Assembly (NCBI RefSeq): GCF_003853415.1
Contig: NZ_QTPP01000022.1
Coordinates: forward strand, 1-64,000
DNA length: 64,000 nt
Direction of reading: 5' to 3'
Origin: Burkholderia sp. Bp9142
Lineage (GTDB): Bacteria > Pseudomonadota > Gammaproteobacteria > Burkholderiales > Burkholderiaceae
The number at the start of each line of letters is the position of its first letter. The stretch's first letter is position 1. The position numbers and the translations under genes are program-made. Of this stretch, positions 38,513 through 47,076 are shown one piece after another. The notes under the pieces are model-generated. The model ran no database searches. It was given only the letters and a program-made list of their open reading frames with translations, and was not told where the DNA came from.

Positions 38513-38684
38513 GACAAGGCGGACGAGCGCGGCGCGCTCGCGAATCGTATGACAACAGACAGACCCGATGGTAGACGTTCCGGCGGGGCTTAGGCAACCA
38601 TTCCTGAGAATTTACTTGAAGTTTCGTGCGTAAGTGAGGTCGTTGCGTAACGAAGCATGACCAACGATTCCGACCCCATAAATA

Positions 38685-38712
38685 AAAACGGCGCTCCGGG
38701 AACGGAGCGCCG
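38685..38712 (-). terminator. Intrinsic terminator of the phoH-like gene
   Basis: CGGCGCTCC (38690-38698) pairs with GGAGCGCCG (38704-38712). On the minus strand it is followed by TTTTTATTTAT, with one base of stem overlap. Confidence 0.85.
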
Positions 38713-38750
38713 CATGGCGTCGAAGGCCGGCGAGGAGCCGGCGTATCGCG

Positions 38751-40571
38751 TTACAGGATGTCCGACGCGTAGTCGGCGAGCCGCGAGCGTTCGCCGCGCG
38801 CGAGCGTCACGTGGCCGCTGTGGCCCCAGCCCTTGAAGCGGTCGACGACGTAGGTGAGGCCCGAACTGCCTTCGGTCAGGTAAGGCGTGTCGATCTGCGC
38901 GATGTTGCCGAGGCACACGATCTTCGTGCCGGGGCCCGCGCGCGTCACGAGCGTCTTCATCTGTTTCGGCGTCAGGTTCTGCGCCTCGTCGATGATCAGG
39001 TACTTGTCGACGAACGTGCGGCCGCGCATGAAGTTCATGCTCTTCACCTTCAGGCGCGAACGGATCAGTTCCTGCGTCGCCGCACGGCCCCATTCGCCGG
39101 CTGCGTCGTCGGTCTTCTGCAGCACTTCGAGGTTGTCGTCGAATGCACCCATCCACGGCTGCATCTTCTCTTCCTCGGTGCCGGGCAGGAAACCGATGTC
39201 CTCGCCGACGGGCACGGTCGCGCGCGTCACGATGATCTCGTTGTAGCGCTTGTCGTCGAGCACCTGCGCGAGGCCGGCCGCGAGCGCGACGAGCGTCTTG
39301 CCGGTGCCGGCCTGGCCGAGCAGCGTGACGAAGTCGATCTCGGGGTTCATCAGCAGGTTCAGCGCGAAGTTCTGCTCGCGGTTGCGCGCGGTGATGCCCC
39401 ACACGTTGTTCTTGTGGTGGCTGTAGTCGCGCAGCGTCTGCAGCAGCGCCGTCTTGCCGTTCAGCTCGCGGACGATCGCGTGGAACGTCGGTTCGCCGTT
39501 CTGCGGCTCGAGATAGACGAACTCGTTGACGAGCATCGACGCGACGAGCGGGCCCGTCACGCGGTAGTACGTGGTGCCCGTCTTCGTGTCCTGCCAGCTC
39601 TCCATGCCCTTCGCGTGCCTGGTCCAGAAGTCCTGCGGCAGTTCGCGCACGCCGGAATACAGGAGGTCCTTGTCCTCGAGTACCTGGTCGTTGAAGTAGT
39701 CTTCCGCGGGCAGGCCGAGCGCATGCGCCTTGATCCGCATGTTGATGTCTTTCGACACCAGCACGACCTGGCGGTCCGGCCGGTCGCGCTGCAGTGCGCG
39801 TACGACGCCGAGGATCTGGTTGTCGGCCTTGCCTTCCGGCAAACCTTCGACCGGCGCGATGTCCGTGAGCTTCGTCTGGAAGTACAGGCGGCCGAGCGCC
39901 TCGCGGCTGCCGAGGCGCGACAGCGGAATGCCGGCCGAGATCGGGCCGCCGTCGGCGACCAGCGCGTCGAGCGTGCGGCTCACCTGGCGTGCGTTGCGCG
40001 CGACTTCGGACATCCCCTTCTTGTGGTTGTCGAGTTCCTCGAGCGTCATCATCGGCAGATAGACGTCGTGTTCCTCGAAGCGGAAGAGGCTGCTCGGGTC
40101 GTGCATCAGCACGTTGGTGTCGAGCACGAACAGCTTCTGCAGTTCGGCTTCGGCCGGCTTGCGGCTGCGCGACTTCGTCGCGGCGCCGGCATCGCGCGCG
40201 GGTGCCGCGGCAGGCTTCCCGGCAGCGGGCTTGTCGTGACGCGCGACGACCGGCGCGGCGGGGGCTGCGGGTGCCGCGGGTTCGGCCGGCGCCTGCATCG
40301 GCTGCAGCAGGGCAGCCGTCTGCCTGGTCTTGCGGCTGCGTGCGGGCGTGCCTGCGGCGTCTTGCGCCGACGATGCGACGGCGCGCAGCGGCGCGGCCGT
40401 GTTCGCGGCTTCGGTCATCGGTTGGGCCACGCTGGCCGGGCCATAGTCACCGGCTGTGGATGCGTCCCCTTCGGCGGATTTCTTCGCGGCTTTCGCGGGC
40501 CGCGCTTTCGCCTTGTATTCGTCGGGCGGCAGCAGGCTGCCGAGCTTGCTGGGGGGGGTAGGCAAAGGCAT
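38751..40571 (-). CDS. PIN-PhoH fusion ATPase
   Basis: A 606-residue cytoplasmic protein. After an Ala/Pro/Lys-rich, low-complexity N-terminus (about 150 residues) comes a PIN-type nuclease domain (KLFVLDTNVLMHDPSSLFRF, about 165-300) and then a PhoH ATPase domain with Walker A LGQAGTGKTLVALAAG and Walker B YLIIDEAQNLTPKQMKTL. PIN-PhoH proteins are thought to act on RNA as ATP-dependent nuclease/helicases. The ATG at 40571 has AGGGA upstream. Its ninth-to-eleventh codon region contains a run of eight C. Confidence 0.9.
   Translation of the reverse strand: MPLPTPPSKLGSLLPPDEYKAKARPAKAAKKSAEGDASTAGDYGPASVAQPMTEAANTAAPLRAVASSAQDAAGTPARSRKTRQTAALLQPMQAPAEPAAPAAPAAPVVARHDKPAAGKPAAAPARDAGAATKSRSRKPAEAELQKLFVLDTNVLMHDPSSLFRFEEHDVYLPMMTLEELDNHKKGMSEVARNARQVSRTLDALVADGGPISAGIPLSRLGSREALGRLYFQTKLTDIAPVEGLPEGKADNQILGVVRALQRDRPDRQVVLVSKDINMRIKAHALGLPAEDYFNDQVLEDKDLLYSGVRELPQDFWTRHAKGMESWQDTKTGTTYYRVTGPLVASMLVNEFVYLEPQNGEPTFHAIVRELNGKTALLQTLRDYSHHKNNVWGITARNREQNFALNLLMNPEIDFVTLLGQAGTGKTLVALAAGLAQVLDDKRYNEIIVTRATVPVGEDIGFLPGTEEEKMQPWMGAFDDNLEVLQKTDDAAGEWGRAATQELIRSRLKVKSMNFMRGRTFVDKYLIIDEAQNLTPKQMKTLVTRAGPGTKIVCLGNIAQIDTPYLTEGSSGLTYVVDRFKGWGHSGHVTLARGERSRLADYASDIL
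40551..40558 (-). repeat. Homopolymer run of eight G/C near the phoH start
   Basis: Eight G on the plus strand (eight C in the gene) within the first ten codons, in the segment MPLPTPPSK. A change of one base would abolish the frame almost at once. Confidence 0.75.
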
Positions 40572-40903
40572 GGTGTCCCTCGGGAGGAATCGTGTCGCAT
40601 GAAGTGCGCCGCTGATCGCATCCTGCGTGACGTAGACGCATGCAGTTTGCGCGCGGTGGCGCACAGGAATTTCGTCTAGCCGGTTCGCCTAGGTGTCGAT
40701 CAGCTCCTTGACAGGGTGAGGGCCGGACCGAGGGCCGGCGCGCAGTCCATAAAAAAAGCCGCTGCCCCGTCGACAGGGACATGCGGCTCGGCTGATGCCG
40801 TCGTGATGCGCGTCAGGTGCCAGGAAGCATCGCAACGGGCACCGGCGCAGCTACGAGAAATATGGGGCGAACTGGCATTCATTGCGGCCCAATATAACGC
40901 GCC
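40572..40903. other. Intergenic region between the phoH-like gene and bcp
   Basis: It holds the upstream region of the phoH-like gene and the terminator of bcp (40751-40788). No further gene or clear promoter is recognised. Confidence 0.55.
40751..40788 (-). terminator. Intrinsic terminator of bcp
   Basis: AGCCGC (40757-40762) pairs with GCGGCT (40783-40788), with inner CCC/GGG pairing. On the minus strand it is followed by seven T. Confidence 0.8.
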
Positions 40904-41365
40904 TCAAAGCGCTTGTACAGCACTTAGCACGTCGTCCACGTGACCGGGCACCTTGATGCCGCGCCATGCGTGGCGAAGCACGCCGTCGGCGTCGATGAGG
41001 AACGTCGAGCGCTCGATTCCGCGCACTTCCTTGCCATACATTTTCTTCATCTTGATGACATCGAACAGCGCGCACAGCGCTTCATCGGCATCGGAAATCA
41101 GCGGGAACGGCAGTTCCAGCTTTGCCTTGAAATTGTCATGCGAGCGCAGGCTGTCGCGCGACACGCCGATGACTTCGGCGCCGGCCTTCTTGAACTTCGG
41201 ATAGAGATCGCGGAACTGCAGGCCTTCGGTCGTGCAGCCCGGCGTGTTGTCCTTCGGATAGAAATACAGGACGAGCTTCTTGCCCTTCAGGTCGGACAGC
41301 GAAATGTCGCCGCCCGTCGCCGGCGCGGTGAAATCGGGAACTTGACGGTCAACTTCGACGGACAC
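40904..41365 (-). CDS. bcp: Thioredoxin-dependent thiol peroxidase (Bcp/PrxQ)
   Basis: A 153-residue peroxiredoxin that reduces peroxides with thioredoxin. The peroxidatic Cys is C44 in KDNTPGCTTEG. The second Cys five residues later, present in E. coli Bcp, is Leu here; C98 (DEALCALFDV) could instead be the resolving Cys, as in PrxQ proteins whose resolving Cys lies in the next helix. It follows arnD on the same strand by about 100 bases and has its own terminator. Confidence 0.92.
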   Translation of the reverse strand: MSVEVDRQVPDFTAPATGGDISLSDLKGKKLVLYFYPKDNTPGCTTEGLQFRDLYPKFKKAGAEVIGVSRDSLRSHDNFKAKLELPFPLISDADEALCALFDVIKMKKMYGKEVRGIERSTFLIDADGVLRHAWRGIKVPGHVDDVLSAVQAL

Positions 41366-41464
41366 GTGTTTCTCCTGTTGTTATGGAAAGGCGCCGCTCG
41401 GGCGGCGCGGTTCGGCGGGGCGCCGCGGCGGCACGCCGCAAGGGCGGCGCCGGCGCGCGCGAAC

Positions 41465-42361
41465 TCAGTCGGGCTGGACGATCAGTTCGCCGGAGCGGCC
41501 GGGGATCTCGCCCCACGTGACAGGGTACGATGGCAGCGAGTCGCGGTCCAGCGTCGCGTGGTAATCGCCCATCGTCGCAAACGTATGGCCCTGCGCGCGC
41601 CAGCCGGCGAGCAACTGCTCGAACACGGGCGCGAGCTTCTGGCCTTCGAGTTCCGCATGCAGCGTGAACACCTGGTCGTGCGGATTGGTTTCCGTGAACT
41701 TCAGGATGTGCGCGGCGACGTTGTGCGTGTCGATGCCGTCGATGCCGAGCACTTCGTCGAGCGTCGGCAGCGTGGTCGGCATCTGCACGTGCGACAGCGT
41801 GCGGCCGCCGACCACGGGCAGGTACGGCGAATGGCCGCGACCGTCGGATGCGTAGCGCATCCCCCATGCGTCGATCTGCTCGAACGCCGCGTCGTTCATC
41901 TGCCAGCCGGCCGCGCCGTGCGTGACGGGCGGCGCGCCGAAGATGTCGATGAAGCGCGCGTGGCTCTTCTGCATTTCACGCGCGGTCCAGTCGCGATCGC
42001 GCATGCGCACGTTGTCCTGCCAGTACACGTGATCCCACGTATGGATCCCGCATTCGAAGCCGGCCTCGTGGATCGCGCGCATGTCGGCGATCGCGCGGCG
42101 GCCGATGTCGGGGCCCGGCAGCAGCACGCCGTACATCAGCTGCTTCACGCCGTAATGCTCGACCACCGACGTGCGCGACACCTTCTTCAGGAAGCCGGGG
42201 CGGAACACGCGCCGCAGCGCCCAGCCCGTGTGATCGGGCCCGAGGCTGAAGAGGAAGGTCGCGCGCGCACTGAAGCGGTCGAAGATGCGCGCGAGGTTCG
42301 GCACGCCTTCGCGTGTGCCGCGCAGCGTGTCGACGTCGATCTTGAGAACGATGCGAGCCAA
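41465..42361 (-). CDS. arnD: 4-deoxy-4-formamido-L-arabinose-phosphoundecaprenol deformylase
   Basis: Removes the formyl group from undecaprenyl-phosphate-Ara4FN in the Ara4N lipid A pathway. The 298-residue polysaccharide-deacetylase-type protein begins with LKIDVDTLRGTREGVPNL and has FECGIHTWDHVYWQDNV as metal-binding segment, as in ArnD. It is last in the arn run, 13 bases after the decarboxylase gene. The active side is expected at the inner membrane. Confidence 0.92.
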   Translation of the reverse strand: MARIVLKIDVDTLRGTREGVPNLARIFDRFSARATFLFSLGPDHTGWALRRVFRPGFLKKVSRTSVVEHYGVKQLMYGVLLPGPDIGRRAIADMRAIHEAGFECGIHTWDHVYWQDNVRMRDRDWTAREMQKSHARFIDIFGAPPVTHGAAGWQMNDAAFEQIDAWGMRYASDGRGHSPYLPVVGGRTLSHVQMPTTLPTLDEVLGIDGIDTHNVAAHILKFTETNPHDQVFTLHAELEGQKLAPVFEQLLAGWRAQGHTFATMGDYHATLDRDSLPSYPVTWGEIPGRSGELIVQPD

Positions 42362-42374
42362 GCGAGCGTCCCGA

Positions 42375-43430
42375 TCAGCCTTGCTGTTCGACGAGCGCGC
42401 GCGCGTCGGCGACGTGGCCGCGATACGCTTCGAAGATGTTGCGCAGTGCGTCGTCGAACGTGGCTTGCGGCGCCCAGCCGAGTTCCTGCATCGTGTTGTC
42501 GATCTTCGGCACGCGGTTCTGCACGTCCTGGTAGCCGTTGCCGTAGTACGCGCCGGATGTCGTCTCGACGAGCTTCACCTGCTTGGCCGAATCGGCGTAC
42601 TCGGGGAATTCCGCTGCCAGCTCGAGCATCTTGTGCGCGAGTTCGCGAACCGAGAAGTTGTTCTTCGGATTCCCGATGTTGTAGATCTTGCCCGACGCGA
42701 CACCGTCCTTGTTCTCGATGATCTTCATCAGCGCACTGATGCCGTCGCCGATGTCGGTGAACGCGCGCTTCTGCGAGCCGCCGTCGACGAGGCTGATGTT
42801 CTCGCCGCGCACGATGTGGCCGAGGAACTGCGTGACCACGCGCGAGCTGCCTTCCTTCGGCGTGTAGATCGAGTCGAGGCCCGGCCCGATCCAGTTGAAC
42901 GGACGGAACAGCGTGAAGTTCAGGCCTTCCATCCCGTAGCCCCAGATCACGCGGTCCATCAGCTGCTTCGAGCATGCGTAGATCCAGCGCGGCTTGTTGA
43001 TCGGGCCGTAGGTGAGCGCCGATGCGTCCGGATCGAACTGCTCGTCCGAGCACATGCCGTAGACCTCGGAGGTCGACGGGAACACGAGGTGCTTGCCGTA
43101 CTTGACGGCCGAACGCACGATCGGCAGGTTCGCCTCGAAGTCGAGCTCGAACACGCGCAGCGGCTGCTGGACGTAGGTCGCGGGCGTCGCGATCGCCACG
43201 AGCGGCAGGATCACGTCGCACTTCTTCACGTGATACTCGACCCACTCCTTGTTGATCGTGATGTCGCCTTCGAAGAAGTGCATCCGCTCGTGGTTGACGA
43301 GGTCACCCAGCCGATCGGTCTGCATGTCCATGCCGAACACTTCCCAATCGGTGGTTTCAAGAATGCGCTTCGACAGGTGATGGCCGATGAAGCCGTTCAC
43401 ACCCAGGATCAGGACTTTTTTTGCTTTCAT
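42375..43430 (-). CDS. arnA: UDP-glucuronate decarboxylase (ArnA C-terminal half)
   Basis: Oxidatively decarboxylates UDP-glucuronate to UDP-4-keto-pentose using NAD+, the first committed step to Ara4N. The 351-residue protein corresponds to the C-terminal half of E. coli ArnA: Rossmann motif ILGVNGFIGHHLSKRIL, the YGPINKPRWIYACSKQ segment with the catalytic Tyr and Lys, and RPFNWIGPG. In enterobacteria this is fused to the formyltransferase; here it is a separate gene that overlaps that gene by four bases (ATGA). Confidence 0.93.
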   Translation of the reverse strand: MKAKKVLILGVNGFIGHHLSKRILETTDWEVFGMDMQTDRLGDLVNHERMHFFEGDITINKEWVEYHVKKCDVILPLVAIATPATYVQQPLRVFELDFEANLPIVRSAVKYGKHLVFPSTSEVYGMCSDEQFDPDASALTYGPINKPRWIYACSKQLMDRVIWGYGMEGLNFTLFRPFNWIGPGLDSIYTPKEGSSRVVTQFLGHIVRGENISLVDGGSQKRAFTDIGDGISALMKIIENKDGVASGKIYNIGNPKNNFSVRELAHKMLELAAEFPEYADSAKQVKLVETTSGAYYGNGYQDVQNRVPKIDNTMQELGWAPQATFDDALRNIFEAYRGHVADARALVEQQG

Positions 43431-44374
43431 GAATGACGGGAAGAATGAATGAACTGCGCGAATTCCGCGGGCGTCACGACGGATTCGCTGCCGTCGCGCT
43501 GCTGCCACAGCTCGAGAATGGATAGGGCGCGGCTGTCGCCGCAGACGCCGAATAGCGCATTATCGCTTACGTGCAGGCCGGGCGGCAAATCCGCTGCGGC
43601 CGCGGCGAGCGCGCTGCCGGGCGCCGCGAGGCGCGCGCGGGCGATCACGAAACGCGTGCCGCCGACGTCGGTGAACGCGCCCGGATACGGGGGCGCGACC
43701 GCGCGCACCAGGTTGTAGACCTGCGCGGCCGGCTTCGACCAGTCGACGCGGCCGTCCTCCGGCTTGCGCCCGCCGTGGTAGCTGCCGCTCGCGAGATCGT
43801 TCGGCAGGTGCGGCGCATCGCCCGCGAGCAGCGCGGGCAGCACGCGCCAGAGCGTCTGCTCGGCGGCGACCGTCACCTTGTCGAACACCTGCGTGGCCGT
43901 GTCGTCGGGCAGGATCGGCACCGCGGTCTGGCCGATGATCGCGCCGGCGTCCGGCTTGGCGGCCATCTCGTGCAGCGTCGCGCCGGTTTCCGTTTCGCCG
44001 TTCAGCACGGCCCAGTTGGTCGGTACCCGACCCCGGTATTTCGGCAGCAGCGAGCCGTGCATGTTGTACGCGCCGCGCGGCGCGATCGCGAGCAGGTCCA
44101 CCGGCAGCATGTGGCGGTAGTAGAAGGAGAAGATGAAGTCCGGCTGCGCGTCGGACACCGCGCGGCGCAGCGCCGGGTCGGCGGGGTCGGCCGGCGTGAC
44201 GACCGGAATCCCGTGCTCGGCGGCGACCGACGCGACGCTGCCGAACCAGATGTTCTCGTTCGGGTTGTCCTCGTGCGTGACGACGAGCGCGACGTCGACG
44301 CCGCGTGCCAGCAGTACCTGCAGGCAGCGCACGCCGACGTTGTGATACGCGAAGACGACGGCGCGCGGCTTCAT
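43427..44374 (-). CDS. UDP-Ara4N formyltransferase (ArnA N-terminal half)
   Basis: Transfers a formyl group from 10-formyl-THF to UDP-Ara4N. The 315-residue protein matches the N-terminal half of ArnA: N-x-H-x-S-L-L-P catalytic segment as NMHGSLLPKYRGRVPTNWA and the following HEMAAKPDAG. It starts at an ATG overlapping the stop of arnC by four bases and overlaps the decarboxylase gene by four at its end. The stand-alone form is typical of Burkholderia. Confidence 0.92.
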   Translation of the reverse strand: MKPRAVVFAYHNVGVRCLQVLLARGVDVALVVTHEDNPNENIWFGSVASVAAEHGIPVVTPADPADPALRRAVSDAQPDFIFSFYYRHMLPVDLLAIAPRGAYNMHGSLLPKYRGRVPTNWAVLNGETETGATLHEMAAKPDAGAIIGQTAVPILPDDTATQVFDKVTVAAEQTLWRVLPALLAGDAPHLPNDLASGSYHGGRKPEDGRVDWSKPAAQVYNLVRAVAPPYPGAFTDVGGTRFVIARARLAAPGSALAAAAADLPPGLHVSDNALFGVCGDSRALSILELWQQRDGSESVVTPAEFAQFIHSSRHS

Positions 44375-45393
44375 TGCGCGGCCCCCGTGCGGTTCGTGGC
44401 GGCCGGCACCGCCGGCATGCCGTCGTGCTGTTCGAGCACGGCCTGGATCAGGTAGCGCGGCCGTGCACGCACCTGCTGGTAAATGCGGCCGACGTATTCG
44501 CCGAGCAGGCCGAGCGCGAAAATGATCACGCCGAGCAGGAAGAACGTGATCGCGAACAGCGTGAACACGCCTTGCACTTCCGCGCCGACGATGAAGCGGC
44601 GCACGAGCAGCAGCACGAACAGCGCGGCGGAGCCGAGCGACAGGATCACGCCGATGAACGACAGCCACTGCAGCGGCACGACCGAGAAGCCCGTCACGAG
44701 GTCGAAGTTCAGCCGGATCAGGCTGTACAGCGAGTACTTCGACTCGCCCGCGAAGCGTTCCTCGTGCGCGACCTCGATTTCGGTCGGTTTCTGCGCGAAC
44801 GTGTAGGCCAGCGCGGGGATGAACGTGTTGACTTCGCCGCACACGTTGATCGTGTCGATGATGCGGCGGCTGTACGCGCGCAGCATGCAGCCCTGGTCGG
44901 TCATCTTGATCCGCGTGATGCGCTCGCGCAGCCGGTTCATCATCTGCGACGCCTTGCGCCGCCACAGGCTGTCCTGACGCTGCTTGCGGATCGAGCCGAC
45001 GTAGTCGTAGCCCTCGCGCATCTTCGCGATCAGCTTGCCGATTTCCTCCGGCGGGTTCTGCAGGTCGGCATCGAGCGTGATGACGATCTCGCCGTGCGAC
45101 TGCGCGAAGCCGGCGAGGATCGCCATGTGCTGGCCGTAGTTGCCGTTGAGCAGCACGACGCGCGTCGTGTCGGGGCGCACGTGGAACTGGTCTGCCAGCA
45201 TCGCGGCCGAGCGGTCGCGGCTGCCGTCGTTGATCAGGATCACTTCGTACGACGTGCCGAGTGCGTCGAGTGCCGGGTAGAGCCGCGCGAACAGCGCAGC
45301 CAGGCCGTCTTCCTCGTTGTACACGGGGATGATGACCGATACCTCCGGGTTCGCGGCGCCCGGATGCCCGGCGCGTGCTTCAAGGTGATTCAT
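44371..45393 (-). CDS. arnC: Undecaprenyl-phosphate Ara4FN transferase
   Basis: Moves Ara4-formyl-N from UDP to undecaprenyl phosphate. The 340-residue protein has a GT-A catalytic domain (SVIIPVYNEEDGLAALF, the DxD-like TLDADLQNPPEEI) and two C-terminal membrane helices (WLSFIGVILSLGSAALFVLL, TLFAITFFLLGVIIFALG). It overlaps the next gene by four bases and is separated from arnB by six, so arnB-C-A-A-D are one transcript. Confidence 0.94.
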   Translation of the reverse strand: MNHLEARAGHPGAANPEVSVIIPVYNEEDGLAALFARLYPALDALGTSYEVILINDGSRDRSAAMLADQFHVRPDTTRVVLLNGNYGQHMAILAGFAQSHGEIVITLDADLQNPPEEIGKLIAKMREGYDYVGSIRKQRQDSLWRRKASQMMNRLRERITRIKMTDQGCMLRAYSRRIIDTINVCGEVNTFIPALAYTFAQKPTEIEVAHEERFAGESKYSLYSLIRLNFDLVTGFSVVPLQWLSFIGVILSLGSAALFVLLLVRRFIVGAEVQGVFTLFAITFFLLGVIIFALGLLGEYVGRIYQQVRARPRYLIQAVLEQHDGMPAVPAATNRTGAAQ

Positions 45394-45399
45394 GTACGC

Positions 45400-46551
45400 T
45401 TATTTTCCGTATTGTTCGCAAATCTGGTTGATGGCGTCGGCCACGCGACGCACGTCGTCTTCCGTCATCTGCGTGAAGAGCGGCAGCGTGACGGTCGATG
45501 CGCCGTACCGTTCGGCGTGGGGGAACATGCCCTCCTTGAAGCCGCGCGCACGGTACAGCGTGAAGAGATGGACGGCCGGGTAGTGGACGCCCGTGCCGAT
45601 CCCGCGTTCCTTCATCTGCGCCATGAAATCGGCGCGCGAGATCGACAGCCGGTCGAGCGGCAGCGTGACCTGGAACATGTGCCAGTTGCTGTTCTCGAAA
45701 TCGGCGACGGGCAGGCCGAGCCCGAGCTCCACGGCCGGGCCGCCGTCGAGCGCGGCGAAATACGCGCGCGCGAGTGCGCGGCGCTGCGCGGTGAAGCGCG
45801 CGAGGTGCGGCAGCTGGCCGAGGCCGACCCGGGCGGCGACGTCGGTCAGGTTGTACTTGCCGCCGAGCACGTCGCAGTCCATCCCGTCGAAGCCGGTGCG
45901 CGTGATGCCCTGCAGCCGGTACTTCTGCGCGAGCGTCGCCTCGGCCTCGTTGTTCAGCACGAGCGCGCCGCCTTCGATCGTCGTCAGGTTCTTGTTCGCG
46001 TGGAAGCTGAACGACACGATGTCGCCGAGCGCGCCGATCCGCTGGCCTTTCCACGTCGAGCCGAGCGCCTGCGCGGCGTCCTCGATCACGCGCAGGTTGT
46101 GCGCGCGTGCGATCGCGTACAGGCGGTCCATGTCGACCGGCAGGCCGGCCAGGTAGACCGGGATGATCGCCTTCGTGCGCGGCGTGATCGCCTGCTCGAG
46201 CTTGTCGAGGTCGATGTTGCGCGTGACGGGGTCGATGTCGGCGAACACGGGCGTCGCGCCGGTCTCGAGGATCACGTTGCTGGTCGATACCCACGTCGCC
46301 GGCGTCGTGATCACTTCGTCGCCCGGGCCGACGCCCGCAATGCGCAGACCGATCTCGAGCGTGCAGGTGCCCGAATTGAACGCACGGACCGGACGGCCGC
46401 CGCAATACTCGGACAGCGCGGCTTCGAATTTCTGGCTCTGCGGGCCGGTGGTGATCCAGCCCGAGCGCAGCACGTCGACGACGCCCTGGATGGTTTCCTC
46501 ATCGATCTCGGGGCGGGTGAACGGCAGAAACGGAGCGGTAGTCTGGCTCAT
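45400..46551 (-). CDS. arnB: UDP-Ara4O aminotransferase
   Basis: PLP enzyme that converts UDP-4-keto-pentose to UDP-Ara4N using glutamate. The 383-residue protein has the DegT/DnrJ/EryC1 fold, with the PLP Lys in SFSFHANKNLTTIEGG and the GLRIAGVGPGDEVITTPAT segment. The ATG at 46551 gives MSQTTAPFLPFTRPEIDEET, the typical N-terminus. It is followed at once by arnC. Confidence 0.94.
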   Translation of the reverse strand: MSQTTAPFLPFTRPEIDEETIQGVVDVLRSGWITTGPQSQKFEAALSEYCGGRPVRAFNSGTCTLEIGLRIAGVGPGDEVITTPATWVSTSNVILETGATPVFADIDPVTRNIDLDKLEQAITPRTKAIIPVYLAGLPVDMDRLYAIARAHNLRVIEDAAQALGSTWKGQRIGALGDIVSFSFHANKNLTTIEGGALVLNNEAEATLAQKYRLQGITRTGFDGMDCDVLGGKYNLTDVAARVGLGQLPHLARFTAQRRALARAYFAALDGGPAVELGLGLPVADFENSNWHMFQVTLPLDRLSISRADFMAQMKERGIGTGVHYPAVHLFTLYRARGFKEGMFPHAERYGASTVTLPLFTQMTEDDVRRVADAINQICEQYGK

Positions 46552-46691
46552 GAACGCGTTGGTCTGTAATGGCGTGTAATAAAGGGGTCGGGCGATCCGG
46601 CCCGAAACCGGCATTAAACACCGGTTGGCGGATTCGTACCGTGATTTTTTGTAGGCGGACGCTTAACGTGCGCCGGGCCCGCCGCGCGCGC

Positions 46692-47063
46692 TCAACTGCG
46701 CGCGAGCACGAGCACGCCGATCAGGATGATGCCGATGCCGACGAGCCGCTGGACCGACAGCACTTCGCCGAACAGGTACCAGGCGGCGAATGCGTTGACC
46801 ACGTAGCCGAGCGACAGCATCGGATACGCGATCGACACGTCGACCCGCGACAGCCCGAGAATCCAGACGACGACGCTCAGCACGTAGCAGCCGAGGCCGC
46901 CGATGATCGGCAACTGGGTCGCGATCTTCAGGCCGACCGGGACGATGTTCGCACGGCTGAATTCGAAGTGTCCAACGGCGTTGACGCCGGCCTTCAGCAG
47001 AAGTTGCGCACAGGCGTTGAGCATCACGCCGGTGATGATGCAGACGAACGAAACGGGATTCAT
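46692..47063 (-). CDS. EamA/SMR-type membrane protein, ArnE/ArnF-like flippase subunit
   Basis: A 123-residue protein with four membrane helices, similar to the small multidrug-resistance fold. In enterobacteria, ArnE and ArnF together flip undecaprenyl-phosphate-Ara4N across the inner membrane. Only one such gene is present here, between arnT and arnB, so it may act as a homodimer or with a partner elsewhere. It lies 13 bases after arnT. A 140-base gap separates it from arnB. Confidence 0.82.
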   Translation of the reverse strand: MNPVSFVCIITGVMLNACAQLLLKAGVNAVGHFEFSRANIVPVGLKIATQLPIIGGLGCYVLSVVVWILGLSRVDVSIAYPMLSLGYVVNAFAAWYLFGEVLSVQRLVGIGIILIGVLVLARS

Positions 47064-47076
47064 GCGGTGGACATCC

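Noticed and set aside
44305..46569. Plus-strand frame of 754 codons antisense to arnB and arnC
   Set aside because: Composition is Arg/His/Glu-rich with no domain; the minus-strand genes are certain.
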